Part shown: positions 1 to 6,924 of the stretch, piece after piece
Layout of the letters: the number at the start of each line of letters is the position of its first letter
How positions within the stretch are numbered: the stretch's first letter is position 1
Assembly: GCA_013298415.1 (NCBI GenBank)
Contig: JAAFHN010000013.1
Span: forward strand, 1 to 15,375
DNA: 15,375 nt
Direction of reading: 5' to 3'
From: Comamonadaceae bacterium
GTDB lineage: Bacteria; Pseudomonadota; Gammaproteobacteria; Burkholderiales; Burkholderiaceae_C
Program-made: the position numbers and the translations under genes
Notes under the pieces: model-generated
What the model saw: only the letters and a program-made list of their open reading frames with translations
What the model was told of the DNA's origin: nothing
Databases searched by the model: none

Positions 1-740
1 ACTGCATCAGGTTGCTGGCCCGCACCACTCAACATCTCGGGCATTTGCTGCAAACACTCTTGCCCAATCACGCTTTGAAAATCGCGCACCATCATTGGAT
101 ACGGGTGCGGCCCAGCCACGGTGCCGATGATGTAGAAGGTGTTGTCCACGTTCGTCACCCAATCGCGCATGGCTTCATTGAGCGCGTCTTTGAGCGTTTT
201 GCTGCCGGATTCCACGGGGATCACGGTCGCGCCCAGCAGCTTCATGCGGTACACGTTCGGGCTTTGGCGCTTCACGTCCACGCTGCCCATGTACACCACG
301 CATTCCAAGCCGTAGCGCGCGCAAATGGTGGCGGTGGCCACACCGTGCTGGCCCGCGCCTGTTTCGGCAATCACGCGGGGCTTGCCCATGCGCTTGGCCA
401 AAAGCGCTTGGCCGATCACGTTGTTGATCTTGTGCGCGCCGGTGTGGTTCAAGTCTTCGCGCTTGAAAAAAATCTTTGCGCCACCCACTTCGCGCGAGAG
501 TCGATCTGCAAAGTAAATCGGCGAGGGACGGCCCACAAAATGCTTCAATTCACGCCTAAATTCGGCAATGAAGTCTGCATCGTGCTGGTATTTCGCGTAA
601 TTATCGCGAAGCTCTTCAATCGCGTGGGTGAGCGTTTCGCTCACAAAACTGCCGCCGTAGCGGCCAAAGTGGCCTGCTGGGCTAGGCTGTTGGTAGCTGG
701 CTTGCGGGTAGTCCGCTGCGGGAGAGGTCGAGGGATGCAT
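1..740 (-). CDS. trpB: Tryptophan synthase beta subunit, N-terminal 246 residues (C-terminus beyond window)
   Basis: TrpB condenses indole with serine to give tryptophan, using pyridoxal phosphate (PLP), in the alpha2beta2 tryptophan synthase complex of the cytoplasm. Visible motifs are HFGRYGG near residue 24, the PLP-lysine motif HTGAHKINN (Lys104) and ETGAGQHGVATA (catalytic Glu126), all in canonical order. The family is about 400 residues, so about 60% is present. The ATG at 740 is chosen because it leaves a normal short N-terminus. An in-frame ATG at 773 would add 11 Arg-rich residues. Neither start has a good Shine-Dalgarno sequence. The first 59 nt lie inside the 3' end of trpF, which suggests translational coupling. 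trpA would be expected just beyond the left edge. Confidence 0.97.
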   Translation of the reverse strand, partial: MHPSTSPAADYPQASYQQPSPAGHFGRYGGSFVSETLTHAIEELRDNYAKYQHDADFIAEFRRELKHFVGRPSPIYFADRLSREVGGAKIFFKREDLNHTGAHKINNVIGQALLAKRMGKPRVIAETGAGQHGVATATICARYGLECVVYMGSVDVKRQSPNVYRMKLLGATVIPVESGSKTLKDALNEAMRDWVTNVDNTFYIIGTVAGPHPYPMMVRDFQSVIGQECLQQMPEMLSGAGQQPDA

Positions 741-1563
741 GGGGATTCGCTGGAAGATGGGCCGCCTGCGCATCGGCTGCGCGCACGGCGGCAATGAAGG
801 CGGAGATGGCGTGCGGGTCTTTCAAACCCTTTTGCAGCTCGCCCGAAGGCAGCCGCATTTCCACGCCGGAGTTCACATCAACGGCCCAGGGCCGCGCCTT
901 TGCCATTCCCTCGGCCACGTTTGCAGCATTGAGTCCACCACTCAAGACGAGGTGAAATGCTGCGTTTTGTGTGAGCCGTGACCACTGAATCAAATTCCAA
1001 TCGAAGCTGTGCCCTGTGCCGCCGAATCCGCTACCGCCAACGCCGTGTGAGTTGGGTCCAATCGCTTGCACCACCTGGCTGTCAAGCAACAGCGCCTGAG
1101 CCTCAGCGTAGGGTCGGGCATAGTCTAGCAGCGCTTGGGTGGTGGCTGCTGCGTCGGCCTGAGCGGGGCCAATGGCCACAGGCGCAGCGCGCCAGTAAGG
1201 CCGATTCAACTCTTGGCTCACCGCTGCGCACCGCTCGGGCGTTTCCCGGCCGTGAAACTGGATGAGGTAGCGCACGTCGGTGCCGCTGAAGTGGTCGCGA
1301 ATGGCGCGCACGTCGGTGTCGTCTGCATCCACCAGCACCAAAACGGGGGTGACGGATGCGCTCAGGCCTTCCACCAACATCCGGGCGCGCTCAATGCTCA
1401 CGTGGCGGGGGCTGCGGGCGTACAGGATGAACCCGGCGAAATCCACTTCGGCAACGCTTGCGGCTTGCACATCGCTTTCGCGGGTCAGCCCGCAAATTTT
1501 GATTTGAGTGGGTTGCTCCGGGCGTTGCGCTTTGCGTTGGATGGGCAGCAAGTCGGCGTTCAT
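682..1563 (-). CDS. trpF: Phosphoribosylanthranilate isomerase
   Basis: TrpF catalyses the Amadori rearrangement of N-(5-phosphoribosyl)anthranilate to CdRP in tryptophan synthesis; it is a cytoplasmic TIM-barrel enzyme. The catalytic Cys is in KICGLT (Cys24) and the catalytic Asp is Asp161 in LLLDS. GGTGHSFDW (about 181-189) and LSGGLN (about 207-212) form the phosphate-binding part. At 293 residues it is longer than the usual 200-240. There is a 20-residue N-terminal lead, a Gly-rich stretch of about 16 residues between Asp161 and GGTG, and a tail of about 30 residues after the barrel whose codons overlap trpB. The start ATG overlaps the truA stop as ATGA (1560-1563), so translation is probably coupled. 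Confidence 0.96.
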   Translation of the reverse strand: MNADLLPIQRKAQRPEQPTQIKICGLTRESDVQAASVAEVDFAGFILYARSPRHVSIERARMLVEGLSASVTPVLVLVDADDTDVRAIRDHFSGTDVRYLIQFHGRETPERCAAVSQELNRPYWRAAPVAIGPAQADAAATTQALLDYARPYAEAQALLLDSQVVQAIGPNSHGVGGSGFGGTGHSFDWNLIQWSRLTQNAAFHLVLSGGLNAANVAEGMAKARPWAVDVNSGVEMRLPSGELQKGLKDPHAISAFIAAVRAADAQAAHLPANPHASLDLSRSGLPASQLPTA

Positions 1564-2432
1564 GCGAAAAAGTCTATCGCGTTGGTGCTTTCAGGCAGTT
1601 GCCAACGCGCGTCGTATCGGGGCCCGATGAAGTACAGGCCATCGGGCGCAAAAGTGGGCGCTGCGGCTTCACGGCTTTTGGCAGCCAGCACTTCGCCGAC
1701 CCAGCTGGCTGGGTACGAGCCTTGGCCAACGGCGATGAGACAGCCCATGATGTTTCGGATCATGTGATGCAAAAAGGCGTCGGCTTCAAAGTCGAAGAAC
1801 CAGTAAGTCTTGTGTTGGCGCAGTTCAGCCCGCATCAGGGTGCGCACAGGCGTTTTTGCCTGGCACTGCGCAGCGCGAAAACTGGAAAAATCGTGCTTGC
1901 CCAAGAGCAGGGCACAGGCCGCGTGCATGGCCTCAGCATTCAAAGGCCGAAAAACCCAGCCTGCGCGCCCTTGATCCAGGCTAGGTCGCACTGTGGATTC
2001 GCGCAAGACGTAGGTGTAGCGGCGAGAGCGTGCGGAAAAACGGGCGTGGAAGTCTGGTGAGACGGGCTTGGCCCATTGCACAGCGATGTCTTTAGGCAGG
2101 TAGCGATTGGTGCCGCGCACCCAAGAAGCCGGTTCCCGGGAGAGACCTGAATCCAAGTGCAGCACTTGCCCGCTTGCATGCACGCCGGCGTCGGTGCGCC
2201 CTGCGGAGACGAGGTTGCCGCAAGGCTCACCCATGAATTCGCTCAGCGCGCGGCGCACGTGATCTTCAACCGCGAGCCCTGAACGCTGGGTTTGCCAGCC
2301 TTCGTAAGCTTGGCCTGCGTAGCTCAGGCCAAGGGCTATGCGCTGGTCTTGGGCTGGCGGAGGAACCTGGTTGGTGGCAGAGGTTGAGGCGAGCAGCGGC
2401 AGTGTGGGCCCCCGCGCACCCGGCTCAGCCAA
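1560..2432 (-). CDS. truA: tRNA pseudouridine synthase A (positions 38-40)
   Basis: TruA converts uridine to pseudouridine at positions 38-40 in the tRNA anticodon stem-loop. The catalytic Asp is Asp81 in the hallmark SAGRTDAGVHA. Further conserved blocks are the RRYTYVL region, GKHDFSSFRA and FLHHMIRNIMG. Length is 290 residues against 265-275 usual; the extra part is a low-complexity N-terminus of about 30 residues before RIALGLSYAG. The likely start is TTG at 2432, eight bases inside the end of fimV, since no ATG or GTG occurs before the conserved core. No strong ribosome-binding site is visible, so initiation probably relies on ribosomes finishing fimV. It ends in an ATGA overlap with trpF. 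Confidence 0.95.
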   Translation of the reverse strand: MAEPGARGPTLPLLASTSATNQVPPPAQDQRIALGLSYAGQAYEGWQTQRSGLAVEDHVRRALSEFMGEPCGNLVSAGRTDAGVHASGQVLHLDSGLSREPASWVRGTNRYLPKDIAVQWAKPVSPDFHARFSARSRRYTYVLRESTVRPSLDQGRAGWVFRPLNAEAMHAACALLLGKHDFSSFRAAQCQAKTPVRTLMRAELRQHKTYWFFDFEADAFLHHMIRNIMGCLIAVGQGSYPASWVGEVLAAKSREAAAPTFAPDGLYFIGPRYDARWQLPESTNAIDFFA

Positions 2433-5292
2433 TTTCGCTCAGAAGCTTTTGCGCTCTGGCTTTCAGCGCGCCATCCGCCTCGGCAAGCACCTCGCGGGCC
2501 AACTCGCGCGCGCCTTCTTTGTCGCCGATGTCGCGGAATTCGCGGGCCAATGCCAGTTTCGTTTCCAGCGGATCGCCGGTCAGGTCTTCAGGCATCACCG
2601 ATGGCGTGGTGCTGGGCTGATCCAGATCGAGTGACAGGTCGCCCATGTCAAAGCTGAGCGCGTTCGGGTCGGGGTTTGGAGCGGCTTTGGGGCTTGGTGC
2701 AGGTGGTGTGAACGGTTGAGGCGTAAAGCTGAGCGAATTGTTTTCCACCGCTAAGTCTGGCAGCGACAGCAGCATGCCGAGGTCTGGCGCGGCAGGGGCG
2801 GCTTTGGCCACCGGTGCAGCCGCCGGACTGGAGATATCCAAATCAAAGGTGAGGCCCGGGTCTTCCATCGGCGTAACTTGGAAGGCGACCGTAGGCTCTG
2901 TGCCACCGGAAAGCGGGGATGGTTGCGTAGGCGAAGGCGCAACGGACCCGCCGGGCGCGTCGGCTGGGTCGTCCAGGGAGAAGTCGAGGTCCAGGTCGAT
3001 ATCTGCGGACTGAGCGGATTGCGCCGCGTGCGCTTGGGCGGCCATCGGCAGCGTGGCGGCTGAGGCTGCGGTGGCAGCGGCTATTGCCGCCGCGCTGATG
3101 GGCATCGTGGCAAGCGCCGCTGCGCCGCCGCCTTTGTGTTGGTAAAGCGCGTTGCTCGGCTCCAAATCCTGCCCGAGCTCTGCCGCTTTTTCCCATTCTG
3201 GGCCTTCGCCGTTCGTGAGGGTGAACACCTCGCGCGCCACTGACTCGTAGGCGCGGGCGTCGCGGCGTTTGCCGTAAATGTCAAGCAGCTTGGTGTGGAT
3301 GGCGACGCGCTTGGGTGAGGTGCGCAGCGCCTCTTTCAAAATCTCTTCGGCCTGCAAATCGCGGCCATACGCCAAATACACATCGGCTTCTGCGACAGGA
3401 TCAACGTCTCCCACGGCGTCGATCTGGCTGGGCGAATAGACCATCGAAGATGCGTTGGCCTGCGGGCTGACGCTGCTGTCGGTGTTGATCTGCTGGCCAC
3501 CGCTCACGCCGAAGAACGAGTCGGGTTGCAAGCGGCTTTCCAAGAACGAGCTGTCCACATGCGATTTTTTGTCGCGCCGGCGTTTGTACCAAATGCCGAA
3601 GGCGCCGAGGCCAACCACACCCAGCCCGCCAAGCGGGAGCAGAGGGTTGCCCATGAGCGTGTCTAAGAAACTGGGTTCTGGCTCGGGTGGAGGTGGTGGT
3701 GCTTTTGCCGGCTGTGGCTTGGCGGGCGCGCTCGCGGGGGTGCCGGTTGCGCTGCTTGCTGGCGCAGGCGAAGAAGCGGCTGAAGAAGCGGTGGCGGTGG
3801 CGGCGGGAGATGCCACGCTGGCAGGCTTGCTGGCCGCCGTGCTCGGCGCTGACGCGCCAGAAGCGGCGGCGGAAGCTGCGGCTGTCGCACTGGGAGGCGC
3901 AACAGCAGGGGCAGAGGCTGTGGTCGTTTGCGTTGCAGTTGTTTTCGGGGCAGAGGCGCTGGCCACAGCCGCAGCAGCGGGTGCGGCAGGAGCGGCGACC
4001 GGCAGACCGGCTTGTCCGGGTTTTGACGCTGCGGCCGAAGGCGCAGCACCCGCAGCCGCCTTCACGGCGGCAGCGCTGGCTGCGGCCTTGTTCAGATCGG
4101 CCAGATTTCGCTCGAGCTCGGCTTTGCGCTTGGCGGCTTCGTCTGCCGCGCGGCCTTTCGCAATGGCGTCAGTCTGCGCGGCACTGGCTGCGCTTGCTTT
4201 GGCCAGCTTCAACTTATCAGCCGCCTGAGCCGCTGCGCTGGATTCTTTGACGTCGCTTTGCACTTTGCCCGATGCTGCGCGGTCCGGCCCACTCGGCAAG
4301 CCAAGCGCGGGGGCGGCTTGAGCAAGCTTGCCGCGAAAGGCGTTGAAGTCTTGGCTTTGTGCTCGCAGGGTCTTGCGGGCTTCGGCTGTAGTGTTGCCCT
4401 GCACGGCCTGCGCGCTTGGCACTTCCAACACGGCACCGGCTTTCAGGCGATTGATGTTGTTGGCAATGAAGGCATCCGGATTGGCACGGAGCAGCGCGAC
4501 CAGCATTTGATCCAGGGATACATCCTGCGGCTTCACGCGCGAAGCAATAGCAGCGGCAGTGTCGCCGACCTTCACGGTCACTTGCGTTCCCGGCGATTCT
4601 TTTTGTGCGGCTGGTGCGGCTGGTGCGGCAGGCGCGGCTGCGCGTGAAGCGGGAGCGGGCGACGGTGCTGGCCGACCAGCGACCGCTGGTTGGGCGGCCG
4701 GGGCTGAGGAGGGCACGGGGGCTGGCGCTGCGGCAACTGGCAAGGGCGCTGCCGTGACAGATGGCGAGGTACTCGCGCTTGTGGCGGGCAATGTGGTGGC
4801 AGCGGGCGCGGCCGCAGGCGCTTTGAGCGAAGGCGGATCGAGCAAAACTGTGTAGTCGCGCACGATGCGACCACCCGCCCAGGTGGCCTCCACGATCAGG
4901 TCTACAAATGGGTCAGCCACGGTGCGCTCAGAGCTGAGGCGCAAAAAGGCACGGCCATCGGCGCGGCGCTGCAAACTGAGCTGCGCACCAATCAATGCAG
5001 GACTGAATTCCACGCCTGCGGCTCGAAACGCGTCGGGGCTGGCCAAGCTCACTTTGAGAGTGCTCGCTTCGTCTGCAGAGATCTCTGGAATGTCGATTTC
5101 AGCGCGCAGCGGCTCGCCGAGCGCAGACAGCACACTCACGCGACCCAAAGCGAGTGCATGAGCGTCTTGGGCAATCGTGGATAAGCTGATGGCCAGGGCA
5201 AGCGCCATCAACGTGGGGGCGAAACGGGGAGCAGGGCGGTCTTGTGTGACTGAGAGCATTTCCGAGGCGCGGGGAGAGCGGGTGTTTTTCAT
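2425..5292 (-). CDS. fimV: FimV/HubP-type polar peptidoglycan-binding inner-membrane protein
   Basis: FimV-family proteins organise the cell pole and support type IV pilus assembly and twitching motility. This 955-residue protein has the standard plan. A signal peptide occupies about 1-47 (long basic n-region, hydrophobic 27-40, cleavage near AHA). The conserved N-terminal domain (LGRVSVLSALGEPLRAEI, 49-153) follows, then an Ala/Pro/Ser-rich stretch. A LysM-like peptidoglycan-binding module lies at 236-293, a charged helix probably forming a coiled coil at about 355-410, and a second Ala/Ser/Pro-rich linker at about 411-540. One membrane segment (about 551-569) is followed by RRRDKK, then a TPR-like repeat (632-690), an acidic cytoplasmic region and the FimV C-terminal helical domain (about 900-955). 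An own promoter and an upstream terminator make it the first gene of fimV-truA-trpF-trpB. No good Shine-Dalgarno; a second ATG lies 11 codons in. Confidence 0.94.
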   Translation of the reverse strand: MKNTRSPRASEMLSVTQDRPAPRFAPTLMALALAISLSTIAQDAHALALGRVSVLSALGEPLRAEIDIPEISADEASTLKVSLASPDAFRAAGVEFSPALIGAQLSLQRRADGRAFLRLSSERTVADPFVDLIVEATWAGGRIVRDYTVLLDPPSLKAPAAAPAATTLPATSASTSPSVTAAPLPVAAAPAPVPSSAPAAQPAVAGRPAPSPAPASRAAAPAAPAAPAAQKESPGTQVTVKVGDTAAAIASRVKPQDVSLDQMLVALLRANPDAFIANNINRLKAGAVLEVPSAQAVQGNTTAEARKTLRAQSQDFNAFRGKLAQAAPALGLPSGPDRAASGKVQSDVKESSAAAQAADKLKLAKASAASAAQTDAIAKGRAADEAAKRKAELERNLADLNKAAASAAAVKAAAGAAPSAAASKPGQAGLPVAAPAAPAAAAVASASAPKTTATQTTTASAPAVAPPSATAAASAAASGASAPSTAASKPASVASPAATATASSAASSPAPASSATGTPASAPAKPQPAKAPPPPPEPEPSFLDTLMGNPLLPLGGLGVVGLGAFGIWYKRRRDKKSHVDSSFLESRLQPDSFFGVSGGQQINTDSSVSPQANASSMVYSPSQIDAVGDVDPVAEADVYLAYGRDLQAEEILKEALRTSPKRVAIHTKLLDIYGKRRDARAYESVAREVFTLTNGEGPEWEKAAELGQDLEPSNALYQHKGGGAAALATMPISAAAIAAATAASAATLPMAAQAHAAQSAQSADIDLDLDFSLDDPADAPGGSVAPSPTQPSPLSGGTEPTVAFQVTPMEDPGLTFDLDISSPAAAPVAKAAPAAPDLGMLLSLPDLAVENNSLSFTPQPFTPPAPSPKAAPNPDPNALSFDMGDLSLDLDQPSTTPSVMPEDLTGDPLETKLALAREFRDIGDKEGARELAREVLAEADGALKARAQKLLSEIG

Positions 5293-5323
5293 GCGCTATT
5301 GACCGCAGATTCAACGAAAAAGA

Positions 5324-5352
5324 ACCATAACATCAAGACCTTAGGCTGACAA
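5324..5352 (-). promoter_or_regulatory. Predicted sigma70 promoter of fimV-truA-trpFB
   Basis: Reading the minus strand, TTGTCA (5352-5347, 5 of 6 consensus) is followed after exactly 17 bases by TATGGT (5329-5324). The TG dinucleotide one base before the latter fits an extended -10. The predicted transcript start is near 5317, giving a leader of about 25 nt before the fimV ATG. It lies just downstream of the asd terminator, as expected for a new transcription unit. This is prediction only. Confidence 0.6.
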
Positions 5353-5408
5353 GCTCCAATTCACCTGAAGTTTCAGTTTTCATTGCGAGCCTCTGCCTCT
5401 GGTGCGCG

Positions 5409-5451
5409 AAAAATGGGCGCTTTGTTGCCCTGGGGCAACGGGTTTGCGCCC
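5409..5451 (-). terminator. Rho-independent terminator downstream of asd
   Basis: On the minus strand GGGCGC (5451-5446) pairs with GCGCCC (5420-5415). An inner stem GTTGCCC/GGGCAAC (5439-5433 with 5430-5424) has a tiny loop and A-rich internal bulges, and the whole is followed directly by ATTTTT (5414-5409). It begins about 82 nt after the asd stop, which suits termination of asd before fimV. Confidence 0.75.
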
Positions 5452-5533
5452 AAACTCGGCAGTTCTGAAGTGAGTGGTTACTCGGCTGGGCGAGGCTGAG
5501 TGAGGCAGCGCGCAAACCCTGGTTTGAGCAGGA

Positions 5534-6673
5534 TCAGGCTTCCAACAGAATGCGCAGCATGCGGCGCAGCGGCTCGGCCGCGCCCCACATGAGCTGGTCA
5601 CCGATCGTGAACGCGCCCAAATACTCCGGCCCCATCGCGAGCTTGCGCACGCGGCCCACAGGGATCGTGAGCGTGCCTGCCACGTTCGCTGCGGTCAGCT
5701 GGGTCTCGGTTGCCACGCGTTCGTTGGGCACGAGTTTGGCCCAGGGGTTGTCGTTGGCGATCATGGCTTCGATGTCGGCCAGTGGCACGTCGCGTTTGAG
5801 CTTGAACGTGAGCGACTGGCTGTGGCAGCGCATCGAGCCGATGCGCACGCAGGTGCTGTCAATCGGGATTTCGGGCGTGCCAAACATCGCACCGTTGCCG
5901 AGGATTTTGTTGGTCTCGGCTCCGCCCTTCCACTCTTCCAGGCTTGTGCCGTTGCCGCGATCCGCGTCGATCCAGGGGATCAAGTTACCGCCGAGTGGGA
6001 TGCCACGAAAGTTCTTGGTTTCTTCCGGGGTGAAGGCACGCTGCTTGGCCGTGACTTTTCGGTCGATTTCCAAAATGGCGCTGGCGGGGTCGTCCAGCAA
6101 GTCTTTGACTTCGGCGTACAGCGCGCCGTATTGCACGAGCATTTCGCGCATGTTAGGAGCACCCCCGCCGCTGGCCGCTTGGTAGGTGCTGGTTTGCATC
6201 CATTCCACCAAGCCAGCTTTGTAGAGCGCGCCTACGCCCATCATCATGCAGCTCACGGTGCAGTTGCCACCGATCCAGTTCTTGATGCCGTTTTTCATTG
6301 CATCTTGGATCACGGACAAGTTGATCGGATCCAGGATGATGATCGCGTCGTCTTTCATGCGCAGGGTTTTTGCCGCATCGATCCAGTGGCCGTTCCAGCC
6401 GACTGCGCGCAGCTTGGGATACACCTCGGTGGTGTAGTCGCCACCTTGGCAAGTGATGATCGCATCGCAGCGCTTCAATGCATCAATGTCAAACGCATTG
6501 AAGAGCTTGGATTCGTTTTTGGCTTGCTTGGGCGCTTCGCCACCTGCGTTGCTGGTGGAGAAAAACACCGGCTCGATGTGATCGAAATCGCCTTCGGCTT
6601 GCATGCGCTCCATGAGCACCGAGCCGACCATGCCACGCCAGCCCACTAGGCCGACCAAACTACCTGATTTCAT
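5534..6673 (-). CDS. asd: Aspartate-semialdehyde dehydrogenase
   Basis: Asd reduces beta-aspartyl phosphate to aspartate semialdehyde with NADPH. This is the branch point to lysine/diaminopimelate (cell wall), threonine, methionine and isoleucine, so it is normally essential. The 379-residue length fits the proteobacterial Asd class. It shows the nucleotide motif GWRGMVGSVL (11-20), the nucleophile Cys138 in GGNCTVSC, and the catalytic His284 in RCHSQ. The ATG at 6673 is chosen because MKSGSLVGLVGWRGMVG is the family N-terminus and AAAGG lies about 9 bases upstream; extending the frame to 6739 would only add leader sequence. A terminator follows. The upstream leader is structured (see separate entries). 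A toxin-antitoxin pair now separates it from leuB and its downstream gene. Confidence 0.97.
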   Translation of the reverse strand: MKSGSLVGLVGWRGMVGSVLMERMQAEGDFDHIEPVFFSTSNAGGEAPKQAKNESKLFNAFDIDALKRCDAIITCQGGDYTTEVYPKLRAVGWNGHWIDAAKTLRMKDDAIIILDPINLSVIQDAMKNGIKNWIGGNCTVSCMMMGVGALYKAGLVEWMQTSTYQAASGGGAPNMREMLVQYGALYAEVKDLLDDPASAILEIDRKVTAKQRAFTPEETKNFRGIPLGGNLIPWIDADRGNGTSLEEWKGGAETNKILGNGAMFGTPEIPIDSTCVRIGSMRCHSQSLTFKLKRDVPLADIEAMIANDNPWAKLVPNERVATETQLTAANVAGTLTIPVGRVRKLAMGPEYLGAFTIGDQLMWGAAEPLRRMLRILLEA

Positions 6674-6697
6674 TGCTGCGCCTTTGAAAATTAAGTT

Positions 6698-6746
6698 GCG
6701 AAGTGGAGAAAAATTTCCTGCTTCGCCCCGGCTCATCAAGGCCGGG
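6698..6746 (-). promoter_or_regulatory. Two abutting RNA hairpins in the asd leader
   Basis: Read on the minus strand, the first hairpin has 6-bp arms CCCGGC and GCCGGG (6746-6741 and 6732-6727) around an 8-base loop. The next base begins the second hairpin, GCGAAG with CTTCGC (6726-6721 and 6703-6698), which has an inner GGA/TCC pairing and an AT-rich loop. About 20 bases later come the AAAGG ribosome-binding site and the asd ATG. The hairpins could form an attenuator, a Rho-independent-like pause, or a structure exposing the ribosome-binding site. The T-rich run lies inside the second loop rather than straight after a stem, so this is not a textbook terminator. Confidence 0.45.
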
Positions 6747-6772
6747 TGGGCGCGAGACGAACCGAGGCGTGG

Positions 6773-6868
6773 CTAGCCTTTAGTTGCCTTTTTGGTAATG
6801 ATCGCGCGCGCAGCTGACGCAGCACGGATGGTGCAGGCGGTGAAGCAGGGGGCGCTGATGCGATTCAT
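6773..6868 (-). CDS. Possible 31-residue leader peptide upstream of asd
   Basis: A short ORF starts at ATG 6868 and stops at TAG 6773, 27 bases before the first leader hairpin. It begins MNRIS and ends AIITKKATKG; overall it has 5 Thr, 4 Ile and 3 Lys. Thr, Lys and Ile are all products of the pathway that Asd feeds. A -10-like TATACT lies 8 bases before the ATG, so a transcript could begin at or next to it, and translation would be leaderless. I do not recognise it as a known leader peptide. Similar short ORFs arise by chance in GC-rich DNA, so this is a hypothesis based on position and composition. Confidence 0.3.
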   Translation of the reverse strand: MNRISAPCFTACTIRAASAARAIITKKATKG

Positions 6869-6876
6869 GGGGCGGG

Positions 6877-6882
6877 AGTATA
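6877..6882 (-). promoter_or_regulatory. Possible -10 element for asd (TATACT)
   Basis: TATACT read on the minus strand matches the sigma70 -10 consensus in 5 of 6 bases. At a 17-base spacing the -35 position holds only ATCACT (3 of 6), so an activator or a non-standard promoter would be needed. The element is back to back with the predicted toxin-antitoxin promoter. It is the best candidate I can see for starting asd transcription locally. Confidence 0.35.
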
Positions 6883-6886
6883 GCGG

Positions 6887-6924
6887 TTGGACGAGTGCGA
6901 GTGATTGTCGTACACTGTCGTACA
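6887..6924 (+). promoter_or_regulatory. Promoter and tandem-repeat operator of the RHH-PIN module
   Basis: TTGGAC (6887-6892) and TACACT (6911-6916) are separated by 18 bases and form a plausible sigma70 promoter. A perfect 9-bp direct repeat TGTCGTACA occurs at 6906-6914 and 6916-6924, a 10-bp period (about one helical turn), and covers the -10 region and start point. Its second copy supplies the A of the antitoxin ATG. Tandem sites one turn apart are what ribbon-helix-helix dimers typically bind, so autorepression is inferred. Confidence 0.55.

Noticed and set aside
3455..4228. Plus-strand Ala/Gly-rich open frame of 257 codons opposite fimV
   Set aside because: It mirrors the Ala/Pro/Ser-rich linker of FimV; the low complexity leaves stop-free frames on both strands.
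4000..4860. Repetitive Ala/Pro/Ser codons in fimV as a DNA repeat array or CRISPR
   Set aside because: The repetition is low-complexity amino-acid usage without regular unit length or spacers.
5333..5515. Short minus-strand ORF of 60 codons between asd and fimV
   Set aside because: It spans the asd terminator and the fimV promoter, has no ribosome-binding site and no recognisable protein character.
5822..6649. Plus-strand open frame of 275 codons opposite asd
   Set aside because: Antisense shadow of asd with no recognisable domain.
6727..6746. Hairpin before asd as a simple Rho-independent terminator
   Set aside because: No T-run follows the stem directly; the T-rich stretch is inside the loop of the next hairpin. 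Kept only as part of a possible leader structure.
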